A stretch of DNA of 64,000 bases from Thermochromatium tepidum ATCC 43061. Lineage in GTDB: Bacteria > Pseudomonadota > Gammaproteobacteria > Chromatiales > Chromatiaceae. A model generated the notes under the pieces. The model ran no database searches. It saw nothing but the letters and a program-made list of their open reading frames with translations, and was not told the origin of the DNA. This document shows, one piece after another, positions 54,314 to 63,715 of this stretch; positions within the stretch are counted from its first letter, which is position 1; every line of letters starts with the position of its first letter. The position numbers were made by a program, and so were the translations under genes. The stretch is from the NCBI RefSeq assembly GCF_009664085.1, contig NZ_CP039268.1, forward strand, positions 729,501 to 793,500, written 5' to 3'.

Positions 54314-56359
54314 TCAGTCCTCGGTGCGCTGATAGGCCTCCATCATCTGTTTCTGGATGTTGGCCGGCACCGGATCGTAATGGCTCAGCTCGATGCTGTA
54401 GGTGCCCTCGCCGCTGGTGAGTGACTTGAGCCGCGCGTCATAGCCCTCCAGCTCGGCCAGCGGCACCTCGCCCTCGATGACCACGCGCCCGCGGCTCTTG
54501 GAGTCGCTGCCGTTGATACGTCCGCGCCGGCTCGACAGGTCTCCGGCCAGATCGCCCATGGCATTGCCGGGTGCTGTGATGCGGATCTTGACGATGGGCT
54601 CCAGGATCACCGGCTGGGCCTTGAGCACGGCGTCGATGAAGGCCTTGCGTCCGGCGGTGGCAAAGGCGATGTCCTTGGAGTCCACCGGATGGTGTTTGCC
54701 GTCGTAGACGGTGACCTTCACGTCCTGGAGCGGATAACCAGCGATGACTCCCTCTTCCAGCACCTGACGCACGCCCTTTTCGATCGAGGGGATGAAGTTG
54801 CCCGGAATGGCACCACCGACCACGGCATCGACGAACTCGAACCCGGTCCCACGTTCCCTGGGCTCGACCCGCAGATAGACCTCAGCGAACTGCCCGGCGC
54901 CGCCGGTCTGCTTCTTGTGCCGATGGTGCCCCTCGGCCCGGCCCAGGATGGTCTCGCGATAGGGGATACTCGGCGGTCGGGTCTCGACCTCGACATGGAA
55001 CTGATCGGTGAGCCGCCGCAGCACCACCTTGAGATGGGCCTCGCCGAGTCCACGTACCACGGTCTCGTTGGCGCTGGCGTTGTGCTCGATATGGAGGCAG
55101 GGGTCTTCCGAGCGCAGTTTGTTGAGCGTGTCGGTGAGCTTTTGTTCGTCGCCGCGCTTGCTGGGGCTGATCGCCAGTCCGAACAGCGGGACCGGGCATT
55201 CCATCGTGGTCAGATGGAGATGATCCTCATCGTGCGAGTCGTGCAGCACGGCATCGAAATGGATGTCATCGATCCGGGTCACAGCCAGGATATCACCCGG
55301 GACGCCCTCCTCGACCTCGATCAGATCCTTACCGTGCACGCGGTAGAGATGGTTGACCTTGAACGGCTTGCGCGCGTCGCCGATGAAGAGCTGACTGGAG
55401 GGGGTGATGCGGCCCTGATGGACGCGGAAGATGCCGATCTTGCCGCGATAGGGGTCGTTGAGGACCTTGAACACATGGGCCACGACATGCAGCCTCGGAT
55501 CCGGGATGACGCGCACCGGCTCCATGGCTGCGCCCTCGCCCTTGAGAAAGGGTGGGGGGTTCCCCTCGGCTGGGTTGGGCATCAGCCGCGCCAGGATCTC
55601 CAAGAGCTCCGGGATGCCGACGCCGGTCTGGGCCGAGACATAGCAGATCGGCATCAGGTGCGCCTCGCGGAGCGCCGCCTCGAAGGGTTCGTGGATCTGC
55701 TCGGGCTGAAGCTCCTGGCCCTGCTCCAGATAGAGCGCCATGAGATCCTCATCGACCTCGACCACCTGGTCGATGATCTGGCGGTGCGCCTCCTCGACCG
55801 AGGAAAAATCCGTAGTCCCGCCGCTGGGTTGGAAGAAGCAGTCGACCACACGCCTCCCACCCTCGGCGGGCAGGTTGATCGGCAGACACTCGGGGCCAAA
55901 GGTCTCGCGGATCTGGGCGGTTAACTGACCCAGGTCGACGTGCTCGGCGTCGATCTGGTTGACGATGATCAACCGGCATAGATGACGGTTGTCGGCGGCC
56001 TTCATCATGCGGGTGGTCATGGATTCGATCCCGGTCTGGGCGTTGATGACCAGGGCCGCGGTCTCAACCGCCGGCAGCACCGAGAGACTGCGCCCGAGGA
56101 AGTCGGGATAGCCGGGGGTGTCGATCAGATTGATGTGCTTTCCGCTGCTGGTGAAGCTGGTGATGGCAGCATCGAGCGAGTGCTGCAACTCCTTTTCCAT
56201 GGGGTCGAAGTCGCAGATCGTGGTGCCCTTGGTGACGTTACCGGGCACATCGATGACGCCGGTGGCCGCGAGCAGCGCCTCCACCAGGGTGGTCTTTCCA
56301 GAGCCGGCGTGACCGACCAGGGCGATGTTGCGGACGTCCTCGGCATTGTAGTCAGACAT
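54314..56359 (-). CDS. Elongation factor G paralogue (EF-G-like)
   Basis: The 681-residue translational GTPase has G1 G-H-A-G-S-G-K-T-T, G3 D-T-P-G-Y-P-D-F and G4 N-Q-I-D in place of the usual N-K-M-D. EF-G domains II-V follow, ending with the C-terminal fold. Canonical FusA has G-H-I-D-A-G-K-T-T and is encoded with rpsL/rpsG/tuf, which are absent here. This is therefore a secondary EF-G (FusA2-like) of uncertain role. It has its own promoter region next to palindromic repeats. Confidence 0.82.
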   Translation of the reverse strand: MSDYNAEDVRNIALVGHAGSGKTTLVEALLAATGVIDVPGNVTKGTTICDFDPMEKELQHSLDAAITSFTSSGKHINLIDTPGYPDFLGRSLSVLPAVETAALVINAQTGIESMTTRMMKAADNRHLCRLIIVNQIDAEHVDLGQLTAQIRETFGPECLPINLPAEGGRRVVDCFFQPSGGTTDFSSVEEAHRQIIDQVVEVDEDLMALYLEQGQELQPEQIHEPFEAALREAHLMPICYVSAQTGVGIPELLEILARLMPNPAEGNPPPFLKGEGAAMEPVRVIPDPRLHVVAHVFKVLNDPYRGKIGIFRVHQGRITPSSQLFIGDARKPFKVNHLYRVHGKDLIEVEEGVPGDILAVTRIDDIHFDAVLHDSHDEDHLHLTTMECPVPLFGLAISPSKRGDEQKLTDTLNKLRSEDPCLHIEHNASANETVVRGLGEAHLKVVLRRLTDQFHVEVETRPPSIPYRETILGRAEGHHRHKKQTGGAGQFAEVYLRVEPRERGTGFEFVDAVVGGAIPGNFIPSIEKGVRQVLEEGVIAGYPLQDVKVTVYDGKHHPVDSKDIAFATAGRKAFIDAVLKAQPVILEPIVKIRITAPGNAMGDLAGDLSSRRGRINGSDSKSRGRVVIEGEVPLAELEGYDARLKSLTSGEGTYSIELSHYDPVPANIQKQMMEAYQRTED

Positions 56360-56681
56360 CTTGGATCCCGTCGTGGCGCTTGAGTGGAAATCGGGGCGCT
56401 GAGTCGGCGCCCAGGGAGGTTCTTCCGAACGAATCGAAATTATACTGTAATCGAAGCTGGACTCAGGCGAGCTGAGGGAAGCACTGATTCAATCAGCGCT
56501 TCCCATCCGAGGCAGGAGGCCTGCCCGAACCAGGGCTTAAAGCCCGGGATACGCTAAGGGCCCATCCCGGGGTGGCAAAACCTTCTCAAGTAACCCATTG
56601 ATTTTGTAGGAGCGGCTTCAGCCGCGATTGAGAGGCACGCGATTTATTAGTGTTTCCTTAGCACAACGCTGGAGGCCAAAG
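56360..56681. repeat. Palindrome-rich intergenic region between EF-G paralogue and PEBP gene
   Basis: No gene. Three adjacent palindromes occur: GGGAAGC...GCTTCCC (56476-56504), GGCAGGAGGCCTGCC (56511-56525) and GGGCTTAAAGCCC (56533-56545). They are followed by a repeat block (56591-56660) with ACCCATTGATTTT, the REP-like AGGAGCGGCTTCAGCCGCGATT, and GTGTTTCCTTA. These are shared with 49277-49392 and partly with the tandem repeat at 15288-15561. The EF-G promoter must lie at the left end, around the AT-rich 56440-56455. Confidence 0.6.
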
Positions 56682-57164
56682 ATGGCACTAGTCCTCAAAT
56701 CCGATGCCTTTGTCGATGGTGGATCCATTCCATTGCGTTATACCTGCGAGGGCGAGGACTGCTCGCCGCCATTGAGATGGGAGAATCTACCGGAGGGGAC
56801 CCGGAGCCTGGTGCTGATCGTCGATGACCCGGATGCGCCCGATCCGGCGGCACCGCGCATGGTCTGGGATCACTGGATCCTCTACAACATCCCGCCTGAG
56901 TGCGGGGGCCTGCCCGAGGACGCCGCGCGCACCGGGCTGCCCGCGGGCACGCGCGAAGGGATCAATAGCTGGGGGCGGACCGGATACGGCGGTCCCTGTC
57001 CACCGATCGGGCGTCACCGCTATTTTCATCGGCTCTATGCCCTGGATGTCTGTCTTGCAGATCTGGGCACACCCCGCAAGGATGACCTGCTGCTGGCGAT
57101 GGACGATCACATCCTGGGCCACGCCGAGCTGGTCGGAACCTACCAAAAGTCAGCGACGGGCTGA
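56682..57164 (+). CDS. YbhB/YbcL family Raf kinase inhibitor-like (PEBP) protein
   Basis: The 160-residue protein has the bacterial PEBP motifs Y-T-C-E-G-E-D-C-S-P-P-L-R-W, V-D-D-P-D-A-P-D-P and G-P-C-P-P-I-G-R-H-R-Y. Function in bacteria is poorly known. The ATG at 56682 has GGAGG seven bases upstream; the frame upstream to 56628 is repeat-derived. No signal peptide, so cytoplasmic. Confidence 0.87.
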   Translation: MALVLKSDAFVDGGSIPLRYTCEGEDCSPPLRWENLPEGTRSLVLIVDDPDAPDPAAPRMVWDHWILYNIPPECGGLPEDAARTGLPAGTREGINSWGRTGYGGPCPPIGRHRYFHRLYALDVCLADLGTPRKDDLLLAMDDHILGHAELVGTYQKSATG

Positions 57165-57232
57165 TACCGACCGACTCGAAACGAGGCGCGGGGATGCCGA
57201 GGACGCCCTGTCCTTGGCGTCGGCGTATGCGT

Positions 57233-58579
57233 TCAGGGGCGCACATGTTCGATGTGGATCTGGATGGTGTCCTGGGTATCACGCCGGATTGGTCCAGACT
57301 CGCCGAACAGATCGCCGGGCTGGGGCGTGGCCTGTCCGCTCAGCGCGACCCGTGCCCCGACCTGGACCTGGTCGAAGGCCGACAGTCGCAGGGCTGGGCT
57401 TATGGCCTGGCTGTCGTCGAGCGTCAGGGTCGCGGGCAGATCCTTCACCTGGAGACGCTGCACGGCCAACGGCATCGGCGGTCCCTGAACGGCACGCGCA
57501 AAGACAAAGACCGTATCCTCAGGCGAGACACGATCCGAAAGACTCGGATCGAGACTGACGGCCAGGGTCAGACGCGCTTGGGAGGCCGTCGCAGACGGCT
57601 CAGGGGGCTGGGCAGGCGTCTCGGGATTCGCCGCCTCGGCTTGAGATCTAGCCGGTGCAGCTGAGTCCGAGGTTGTAGGGACCGCCGTTTCGCCAGGCGT
57701 GGTCGATGCGCTTGCGGTCGGGACCCCGGCGCGACGCTGGGCCTCGTCCATCATCTGTCGCAGATTGCCAGCCTCCTCGCTTGCCGGATCGAGCTCATCG
57801 AGGATGCCCTGCCAGGTGGTGCGCGCGGCCTGATATTGACCGCGCTGGAAGGCGATCAGACCCGAGAACCAGCGCGCATTGGAGTTGCTTGGGTCCAGGG
57901 CGAGCGCCTCGGCGATCAACTCGGCGGGACGTCCCAACAAACTCTTGTTGGGATCGGCCAGTCCCAACACCTCGGCATAGGCGATCTTGAGCTCGACCTC
58001 GTTGGGCGCGAGCGCATAGGCGCGCTCCATGGCCTTGACCCCGGCATCGAGCCGACCCATGGCCAGATAGGTGCGGCTGAGCATCATCCAGCCATCGATA
58101 TTGGTCGGCTCCTGTTCGAGCCGTTGTTCCAACTGCTGGACCAGCTCATCCAGCGAGGCGGCCTGGGTCTTGTCGCTTGCAGACAGGGCGTCCGCTAGAT
58201 GCCGGTCGATCAGATCTGTTCGACCGAGTTCCAGATAGGCGAGCACGGTGGCCGTGGGGACGATGAGGGTCAACGCCAGACCCAGTGCCCAGCGACTGAA
58301 GGCCGAACTCGGACGCGCGGCCTTGGCGGACTCGGCGCCTTCCAGATCGTAGAGCAGCTCGCGCTCAAGATCGCGTCGTGCGGCGTCGTACTGTTCCTGG
58401 TTGAGAAAACCGGTCTCCAGATCGGCGTCGAGTTCCTTCAGCCGTTGCTGGAAGACCTCCAGGTTGAGCCGATCCTGACTGGGCGCGGTATCCAGCGGCG
58501 TGGGTCGCACCAGAGGCGCGAGCACGAAGACGAGCGACAAAGCCAGCAGAAGGCCGGCAAGGATCCAGAAAATAATCAT
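57233..58579 (-). CDS. ccmI: Cytochrome c biogenesis protein CcmI
   Basis: The 448-residue protein has two N-terminal membrane helices (about 4-24 and 95-115). A TPR-containing periplasmic domain follows, then a Pro/Ala/Ser-rich linker, and a C-terminal beta-type domain (S-L-D-P-S-L-S-D-R-V-S-P-E-D). CcmI holds apocytochrome c for delivery to CcmF/CcmH. It overlaps ccmH by four bases and is the last gene of ccmABCDEFGHI. Confidence 0.88.
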   Translation of the reverse strand: MIIFWILAGLLLALSLVFVLAPLVRPTPLDTAPSQDRLNLEVFQQRLKELDADLETGFLNQEQYDAARRDLERELLYDLEGAESAKAARPSSAFSRWALGLALTLIVPTATVLAYLELGRTDLIDRHLADALSASDKTQAASLDELVQQLEQRLEQEPTNIDGWMMLSRTYLAMGRLDAGVKAMERAYALAPNEVELKIAYAEVLGLADPNKSLLGRPAELIAEALALDPSNSNARWFSGLIAFQRGQYQAARTTWQGILDELDPASEEAGNLRQMMDEAQRRAGVPTASASTTPGETAVPTTSDSAAPARSQAEAANPETPAQPPEPSATASQARLTLAVSLDPSLSDRVSPEDTVFVFARAVQGPPMPLAVQRLQVKDLPATLTLDDSQAISPALRLSAFDQVQVGARVALSGQATPQPGDLFGESGPIRRDTQDTIQIHIEHVRP

Positions 58580-59076
58580 GGGTTTCGAGTCATTTGGTCG
58601 CCGGTCTCGGCGAGGAGCTGTTGTAATCGGGCGCGTTCGGTCTCGCTCAGATCCTGGTCGGGTTCGGCCGTCTTGCGCTGGAGCGTGCGCGCAAGCAGAT
58701 AGGCCCCAAAACCGACGAACAGGAAGGGGCCGAACCAGAGCACCAGGGTCGAGGCCTTGAGCGGCGGATCATAGAGCACGAAGTCGCCATAGCGCGCGAC
58801 CAGAAAGTCGATGACCTCCTGACGGCTCCGGCCCTCCTGCATCAGGCGATAGACCTCCTTGCGCAGGTCCTGGGCGACGCTGGCCTGCGAGCCGGCGAGC
58901 GATTCGTTCTGACAGACCAAACAGCGCAGCTCGCCGATGAGTGCGCGGAACTCCCGGGTGCGTGCCGGATCCTCGAAGGTAAATTCTTCCAGGGTGAAGG
59001 CGCGGGACTGAGTCGTCAGCAAGACACTGCCGAGGCTCAAGGCCGCCAGGACGGTTGTGGTGGATAGCCGCTTCAT
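58576..59076 (-). CDS. ccmH: Cytochrome c biogenesis protein CcmH
   Basis: The 166-residue protein has a signal segment, the thiol motif R-C-L-V-C-Q-N-E-S (Cys52, Cys55) and one transmembrane helix near 108-128. It reduces the apocytochrome haem-binding cysteines before haem ligation. It corresponds to the short form; the TPR part is a separate gene (ccmI). Four-base overlaps join it to ccmG and ccmI. Confidence 0.92.
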   Translation of the reverse strand: MKRLSTTTVLAALSLGSVLLTTQSRAFTLEEFTFEDPARTREFRALIGELRCLVCQNESLAGSQASVAQDLRKEVYRLMQEGRSRQEVIDFLVARYGDFVLYDPPLKASTLVLWFGPFLFVGFGAYLLARTLQRKTAEPDQDLSETERARLQQLLAETGDQMTRNP

Positions 59077-59618
59077 GACTTGCCCTTTCGATACTGCTCG
59101 ACGATGGGTTGGATCTCCTTGGCCCAGACCTGGGCATCGATCGGGCCGACCCGTTTGTGACGGATGATGCCCTCGGCGTCGACGACAAAGCTCTCGGGGG
59201 CACCATAGACGCCCCAGTCGATCCCGGCTTGATTATCCGGGTCGTAGAGGGAGACCGTATAGGGATCACCGAAGCGCCGGAGCATGGCCAGCGCCTCGGA
59301 CCGGGTGTCCTTCCAGTTGAAGCCGATCACCCGCACGCCATACTCACGCGCGATACGCATGAGCTCGGCGTGTTCCTGACGGCAGGACGGACACCACGAG
59401 GCCCAGACGTTCACCAGCGACACCTCGCCGATGAGGATGTCGCGGGTCAGGGTGCGGTTGGGATCCTTGAGATCGGGCAGACTGAACTCAGGGGCCGGTT
59501 TGCCGACCAGGGGCGAGGGGATCTGGCGCGGATCCAGTTGCAATCCATAGAAGAGCAGGGCCGCCAGGGCCAGGAAGACCCCGAGCGGGATGAGGGCGCG
59601 TTTGGCGGATGGGTTCAT
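59073..59618 (-). CDS. ccmG: Thiol:disulfide interchange protein CcmG/DsbE
   Basis: The 181-residue protein has one N-terminal membrane helix and a periplasmic thioredoxin fold with W-A-S-W-C-P-S-C-R and a late G-V-Y-G-A-P-E-S-F-V. It supplies reductant to CcmH/apocytochrome c. It starts ten bases after ccmF and overlaps ccmH. Confidence 0.93.
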   Translation of the reverse strand: MNPSAKRALIPLGVFLALAALLFYGLQLDPRQIPSPLVGKPAPEFSLPDLKDPNRTLTRDILIGEVSLVNVWASWCPSCRQEHAELMRIAREYGVRVIGFNWKDTRSEALAMLRRFGDPYTVSLYDPDNQAGIDWGVYGAPESFVVDAEGIIRHKRVGPIDAQVWAKEIQPIVEQYRKGKS

Positions 59619-59628
59619 GTTCGATCCT

Positions 59629-61614
59629 TCAGGCCTTGGCCAGCGCGATCCCGGTCGGAACGGTCGCGGTCTGGCGCACGGTACGATAACGCCGATCGGT
59701 CGCGGCCCAGGCGCCGCCGATGGCCATCAGGAGGCAGCCGAGCCAGATCCAGCGCACATAGGGTTTGTAATAAAGCCGCACTGCCCAGTCACCCTGGGTA
59801 CCGACCGGCTCGCCGAGCGAGACATAGATGTCGCGCAAGAGTCCGGCATCGATCGCCGCCTCGGTCATGGGCATGCCGCCCGAGAGATAATGGCGCTTCT
59901 CGGGAGAGAGGCGGGCGATCTCCCGTTCGCCGCGATAGACGATGAAGTCGCCCCGGAACGCCCGATAGTTGGGTCCGGGCACGGCGGTCACGCCATTGAA
60001 CTGGAAGCGGTAGCCTGCGACCTCGTGACTGGCGCCGGGCGATAGCCGTACATCGGTCTCTTCGCCGTGGATCGAGACCAGGGTCACGCCGACGATGAAG
60101 ACCGCTAGCCCCAGGTGCGCCAACCACATGCCGTAATAGCCGCGGCTGTTGCCAGCGAGATCGGCCTTGAGCGCGCGCAGCCCGCCCTTGTGCCTGAGCC
60201 GCTCGAATAGACCCAGCACATGGGCGACCACCAGCCATACCGCCATGCCGACGCCGAATCCGGTCGCTATCTGATCAGCGGACATTCCCGGCAGCGAGAC
60301 CGCTAGGAAGGCCGTAACGCCGAGCGCCAGCGCAATCCAGAGCGCGCGCACCAGACGCCAGGGCTCGTCGTGTTTCCAGTGCACATGGGGCCCGATCGCC
60401 GTGGCCAGGATTAGGAGCGGCGACAGGGCAACAAACATCTTGTTGAACCAGGGGAAGCCGACCGAGATCTTGCCCCAGCCCGCCGCCTCATAGATCAGCG
60501 GGGCCAGGGTGCCGAACAGCACCAGGGCGGCGAGGGTGGAGAGCAAAAGGTTGTTGATGAGCAGAAAGGTCTCGCGCGAGAGCAGATCGAAGCGTCCGCC
60601 GCCAGAGATCGTCGGTGCGCGCCAGGCATAGAGCGCGAGCGAACCGCCGATGACGAGACATAGAAACAGCAGGATGAAGGTACCGCGCGCCGGATCCGTG
60701 GCAAAGGCATGGACCGAGGTCAAGACCCCCGAACGCACCAGAAAGGTGCCGAGCAAAGACAGCGAGAAGGTCGCAATCGCCAGCAGCACCGTCCAGTTCT
60801 TGAAGGCCGCGCGCTTCTCGGTCACCGCCAGCGAGTGTATCAGTGCGGTACCGACCAGCCAGGGCATGAAGGAGGCATTCTCGACCGGGTCCCAGAACCA
60901 CCAGCCGCCCCAGCCGAGTTCGTAGTAGGCCCACCAGGAGCCGAGTGCGATGCCGATGGTCAGGAATACCCAGGCCATGGTGGTCCAGGGCCGCGACCAG
61001 CGTGCCCAGGCCGCGTCGAGCTTGCCGCCGATCAGGGCAGCGATGGCAAAGGCAAAGGCCACCGAGAAGCCGACATAGCCCATATAGAGCAGCGGCGGGT
61101 GGATGGCCAATCCGGGATCCTGCAACAGCGGATTGAGGTCGCGGCCCTCGGGCGGTGCTGGGAAGATCCGCTCGAACGGGTTGGAGGTCAGCAGCATGAA
61201 CAGCAGGAAGCCGATCGCGACCATCGCCTGGACCGAGAGGACGCGCGCGATCATCGGCAGCGGCAGGTGGCGGCTGAACTGCGCGACCGCTGCGCCCCAG
61301 CCGGCGAGCATCAGTACCCACAGCAGCAGCGAGCCCTCGTGTGCCCCCCAGATGGCCGAGACCTTATAGGGCGTCGGCATCAGGGTATTGGAATTGGACG
61401 CGACATAGAGCACCGAAAAATCATCGCCTAGGAAGGCGATCAGCAGACAGAGAAAGGCGATGCCGATGAAGCTGAGCTGACCCCAGGCCAGCGGACGCGC
61501 CATGGCCATCCAGGCGCGGTTGCCGGTGAAGCTCCCGATCAGGGGCACGCTGGCCTGGACCAGGGTCAGCATCAGCGCCAGCAATAGGGCGAAATGACCG
61601 AGTTCAGGGACCAT
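59629..61614 (-). CDS. ccmF: Haem lyase subunit CcmF
   Basis: The 661-residue multi-pass membrane protein has the tryptophan-rich haem-handling motif W-G-G-W-W-F-W-D-P-V-E-N, conserved histidines (L-A-I-H-P-P-L-L-Y-M) and about 14-15 helices. It ligates haem from CcmE to apocytochrome c. The ATG at 61614 shares one base with the ccmE stop. Its presence fits the need for haem in the octahaem cytochrome at 7.5-9.2 kb. Confidence 0.95.
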   Translation of the reverse strand: MVPELGHFALLLALMLTLVQASVPLIGSFTGNRAWMAMARPLAWGQLSFIGIAFLCLLIAFLGDDFSVLYVASNSNTLMPTPYKVSAIWGAHEGSLLLWVLMLAGWGAAVAQFSRHLPLPMIARVLSVQAMVAIGFLLFMLLTSNPFERIFPAPPEGRDLNPLLQDPGLAIHPPLLYMGYVGFSVAFAFAIAALIGGKLDAAWARWSRPWTTMAWVFLTIGIALGSWWAYYELGWGGWWFWDPVENASFMPWLVGTALIHSLAVTEKRAAFKNWTVLLAIATFSLSLLGTFLVRSGVLTSVHAFATDPARGTFILLFLCLVIGGSLALYAWRAPTISGGGRFDLLSRETFLLINNLLLSTLAALVLFGTLAPLIYEAAGWGKISVGFPWFNKMFVALSPLLILATAIGPHVHWKHDEPWRLVRALWIALALGVTAFLAVSLPGMSADQIATGFGVGMAVWLVVAHVLGLFERLRHKGGLRALKADLAGNSRGYYGMWLAHLGLAVFIVGVTLVSIHGEETDVRLSPGASHEVAGYRFQFNGVTAVPGPNYRAFRGDFIVYRGEREIARLSPEKRHYLSGGMPMTEAAIDAGLLRDIYVSLGEPVGTQGDWAVRLYYKPYVRWIWLGCLLMAIGGAWAATDRRYRTVRQTATVPTGIALAKA

Positions 61615-62102
61615 CAGTGGGCGGCTCCGCTGTTGGCTGGGGGTTGGCCAGCGGCCCCTGCCACACCCTCGGCATGGGCGGTCTGGAGCGTGCTTGCGAC
61701 CTCGGGTGGCATGTATTCCTCATCATGCTTGGCCAGGACCTCCTCGGCCTGGAACACGCCATCCGGGCGTAGTCGGCCCTTGGCGACAACGCCCGAGCCT
61801 TCCTTGAACAAATCGGGCAAGATGCCCTCATAGGCGACCTTGACGGTCGCTACGTTGTCGGTCACGTCGAAATAGACCGTCAGGCCCTCGTCCTGGCGCC
61901 GCAACGAACCCTTGGTGACCAGTCCGCCGAGTCGGAAGACGTGATTGCTTGGGGCCTCCTTGGCCAGCACCTGGGAGGGGCTGAAGAAATAGGAGAGATT
62001 GCTCTGGAGGGCGGTGATGGCCAGGGTCGAGGCCGCGCCAATCCCGAGGATCGCCAGGCCGACGAAGAGCAGGCGTTTCTGTCGTGCTTTCATAGCGGGC
62101 AT
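61614..62102 (-). CDS. ccmE: Haem chaperone CcmE
   Basis: The 162-residue protein has an N-terminal anchor helix, the core F-R-L-G-G-L-V-T-K-G-S, and the haem-attachment motif K-H-D-E-E-Y-M-P-P-E-V, whose His binds haem covalently. Two starts are possible: ATG at 62102, directly after the ccmD stop and with GGAG four bases upstream, or ATG at 62093 (M-K-A-R-Q-K-R-L), three residues shorter and more family-like. Confidence 0.92.
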   Translation of the reverse strand: MPAMKARQKRLLFVGLAILGIGAASTLAITALQSNLSYFFSPSQVLAKEAPSNHVFRLGGLVTKGSLRRQDEGLTVYFDVTDNVATVKVAYEGILPDLFKEGSGVVAKGRLRPDGVFQAEEVLAKHDEEYMPPEVASTLQTAHAEGVAGAAGQPPANSGAAH

Positions 62103-62103
62103 T

Positions 62104-62274
62104 TCACTCCGAACGCGAGGATTGGGACAGTCGGGCCAGTCGACCCAAACGCGCCCAAATGGTTCGCTGCTGAAGACGCAGTTGTAGCACCTCAGCCACC
62201 AAGACCAGGGCCACCATGCCATAGGCGCCCCAGACGAAGAAGGCGTAACCGCCCTGAGAGAGGAAATCGCTCAT
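62104..62274 (-). CDS. ccmD: Haem exporter protein CcmD
   Basis: A 56-residue protein with one membrane helix (G-A-Y-G-M-V-A-L-V-L-V-A-E-V) after the typical start M-S-D-F-L-S-Q-G-G-Y-A-F-F-V-W, and a basic tail. It helps release haem-loaded CcmE from CcmABC. The ATG at 62274 overlaps the ccmC stop by four bases. It was identified by size, helix and position. Confidence 0.9.
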   Translation of the reverse strand: MSDFLSQGGYAFFVWGAYGMVALVLVAEVLQLRLQQRTIWARLGRLARLSQSSRSE

Positions 62275-63029
62275 CGTGAACGCTCCCGGTTCAGCAATTC
62301 TTGGACCCAGCTCGCTTCGGCCTCGCGCCTGAGGATGATCGCACGCAGTCGCATCAAGCTGGTCGCAAAGGAGTACATCCAGAAGGCCAGGGTCATGGTC
62401 AGCATCGAAAATAGGATGTTGCTCTCGATCTTGCCCAGCCCAGAACGCTGGTGGAGGGCCGCGCACTGGGTTGGGTCGGGACAGTTGATCGACCAGTAGA
62501 TGACCGGGACCATGACCAGTCCGACGATCGCCAGCAGGGCCGAGGCGCGGTCGGCGCGGCGGGTGTCGTCGATGGCGGCGTGCAGGGCGATATAGCCGAT
62601 ATAGAGAAAGAACAGCACCAGCTCCGAGGTCAGACGCGGATCCCAGTCCCAATAGGTGCCCCAGCTCGGACGGCCCCAAAAGGCACCGGTCCAGAGCGCC
62701 AGGAAGGTGAAGACCGCGCCGGTCGGTGCGACCGCGTTGGCCATCATGAACGACAGCCGGGTGTTGAAGACCAGCCCGAGCGCCGCCCAGAACACCAGCA
62801 CGACATAGAGCCACATCGACATCCAGGCCGCCGGGACATGGACGAAGATGATGCGGTAATACTCCTTCTGCGCATTGCTGCCGCCGAGCTGATCGGGCGT
62901 CTGGAAAAACCCCCAGTAGAGACCGATCACGAGTAACACCCCGGTCAGGATCCAGAAGGGCGGGATGAGGCGGCCCGCGAGCGGATAGAAGGTCGCGGGC
63001 GAGGCAAATTTGAACCAGTTCAGGGTCAT
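62271..63029 (-). CDS. ccmC: Haem exporter membrane protein CcmC
   Basis: The 252-residue protein has six membrane helices and the haem-handling motif W-G-T-Y-W-D-W-D-P-R-L-T-S-E-L, with flanking periplasmic histidines (H-V-P-A-A-W-M near the start). It loads haem on CcmE. It lies ten bases after ccmB. Confidence 0.95.
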   Translation of the reverse strand: MTLNWFKFASPATFYPLAGRLIPPFWILTGVLLVIGLYWGFFQTPDQLGGSNAQKEYYRIIFVHVPAAWMSMWLYVVLVFWAALGLVFNTRLSFMMANAVAPTGAVFTFLALWTGAFWGRPSWGTYWDWDPRLTSELVLFFLYIGYIALHAAIDDTRRADRASALLAIVGLVMVPVIYWSINCPDPTQCAALHQRSGLGKIESNILFSMLTMTLAFWMYSFATSLMRLRAIILRREAEASWVQELLNRERSR

Positions 63030-63039
63030 GGCAGTAGCG

Positions 63040-63711
63040 TCATTCCAGCGAGATCTTGAGCGCCGCTGCCGAGGCCAGTGGCGCCAGTGTCAGGGCCGCG
63101 AGCAGAAAGGCACTCAGCAGCATCAGATAGGGTTCGGTGTCGGTGAGCGCGATCCGGCTGACCTCGACCGCACCGGCGCCATAGACCAGCACCGGGATAT
63201 AGAGCGGTAGGATCAGGAGCGAAAGCAGGATCCCACCGCCACGCAGTCCGAGCGTCAAGGCCGCGCCGATGGCCCCGATCAGGCTCAGGATCGGCGTACC
63301 GAGCAGGAGTGCGAGCATCATGATCCCGATCTGGGCCTCCGAGAGATGGTACTGCATCCCGACCAAGGGCGCGATCAGCACCAGCGGCAGTCCGGTCAGC
63401 AGCCAGTGCGCGCCGACCTTGGCCAGCACCAAGAGCGACAGCGGCTGGGGGGTCAGGAGCATCTGCTCCAGCGTCCCATCCTCATAGTCCGCCGCGAACA
63501 GCCGCTCCAGCGCCAGCATCGAGGCCAGCAGGGCCGCGACCCAGACCACGCCAGGTCCCAGGATCTGCAACACCTGACGCTCGGTGCCCACTCCAAGCGG
63601 AAACAGACTGACCACGATCACAAAGAAAAACAGCGTGGTGAGCACCTCGGTCCGCCGCCGCAGGGCCAGTAGCAGATCGCGCTTGAGGATGCACCAGAAG
63701 ACCGCCCACAT
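63040..63711 (-). CDS. ccmB: Haem exporter membrane protein CcmB
   Basis: The 223-residue protein has six membrane helices and the CcmB-typical segments L-K-R-D-L-L-L-A-L-R-R, A-D-Y-E-D-G-T-L-E-Q-M-L and L-P-L-Y-I-P-V-L-V-Y-G. It is the membrane part of the CcmAB ABC complex. It starts four bases after the ccmA stop. Confidence 0.94.
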   Translation of the reverse strand: MWAVFWCILKRDLLLALRRRTEVLTTLFFFVIVVSLFPLGVGTERQVLQILGPGVVWVAALLASMLALERLFAADYEDGTLEQMLLTPQPLSLLVLAKVGAHWLLTGLPLVLIAPLVGMQYHLSEAQIGIMMLALLLGTPILSLIGAIGAALTLGLRGGGILLSLLILPLYIPVLVYGAGAVEVSRIALTDTEPYLMLLSAFLLAALTLAPLASAAALKISLE

Positions 63712-63715
63712 CGTC

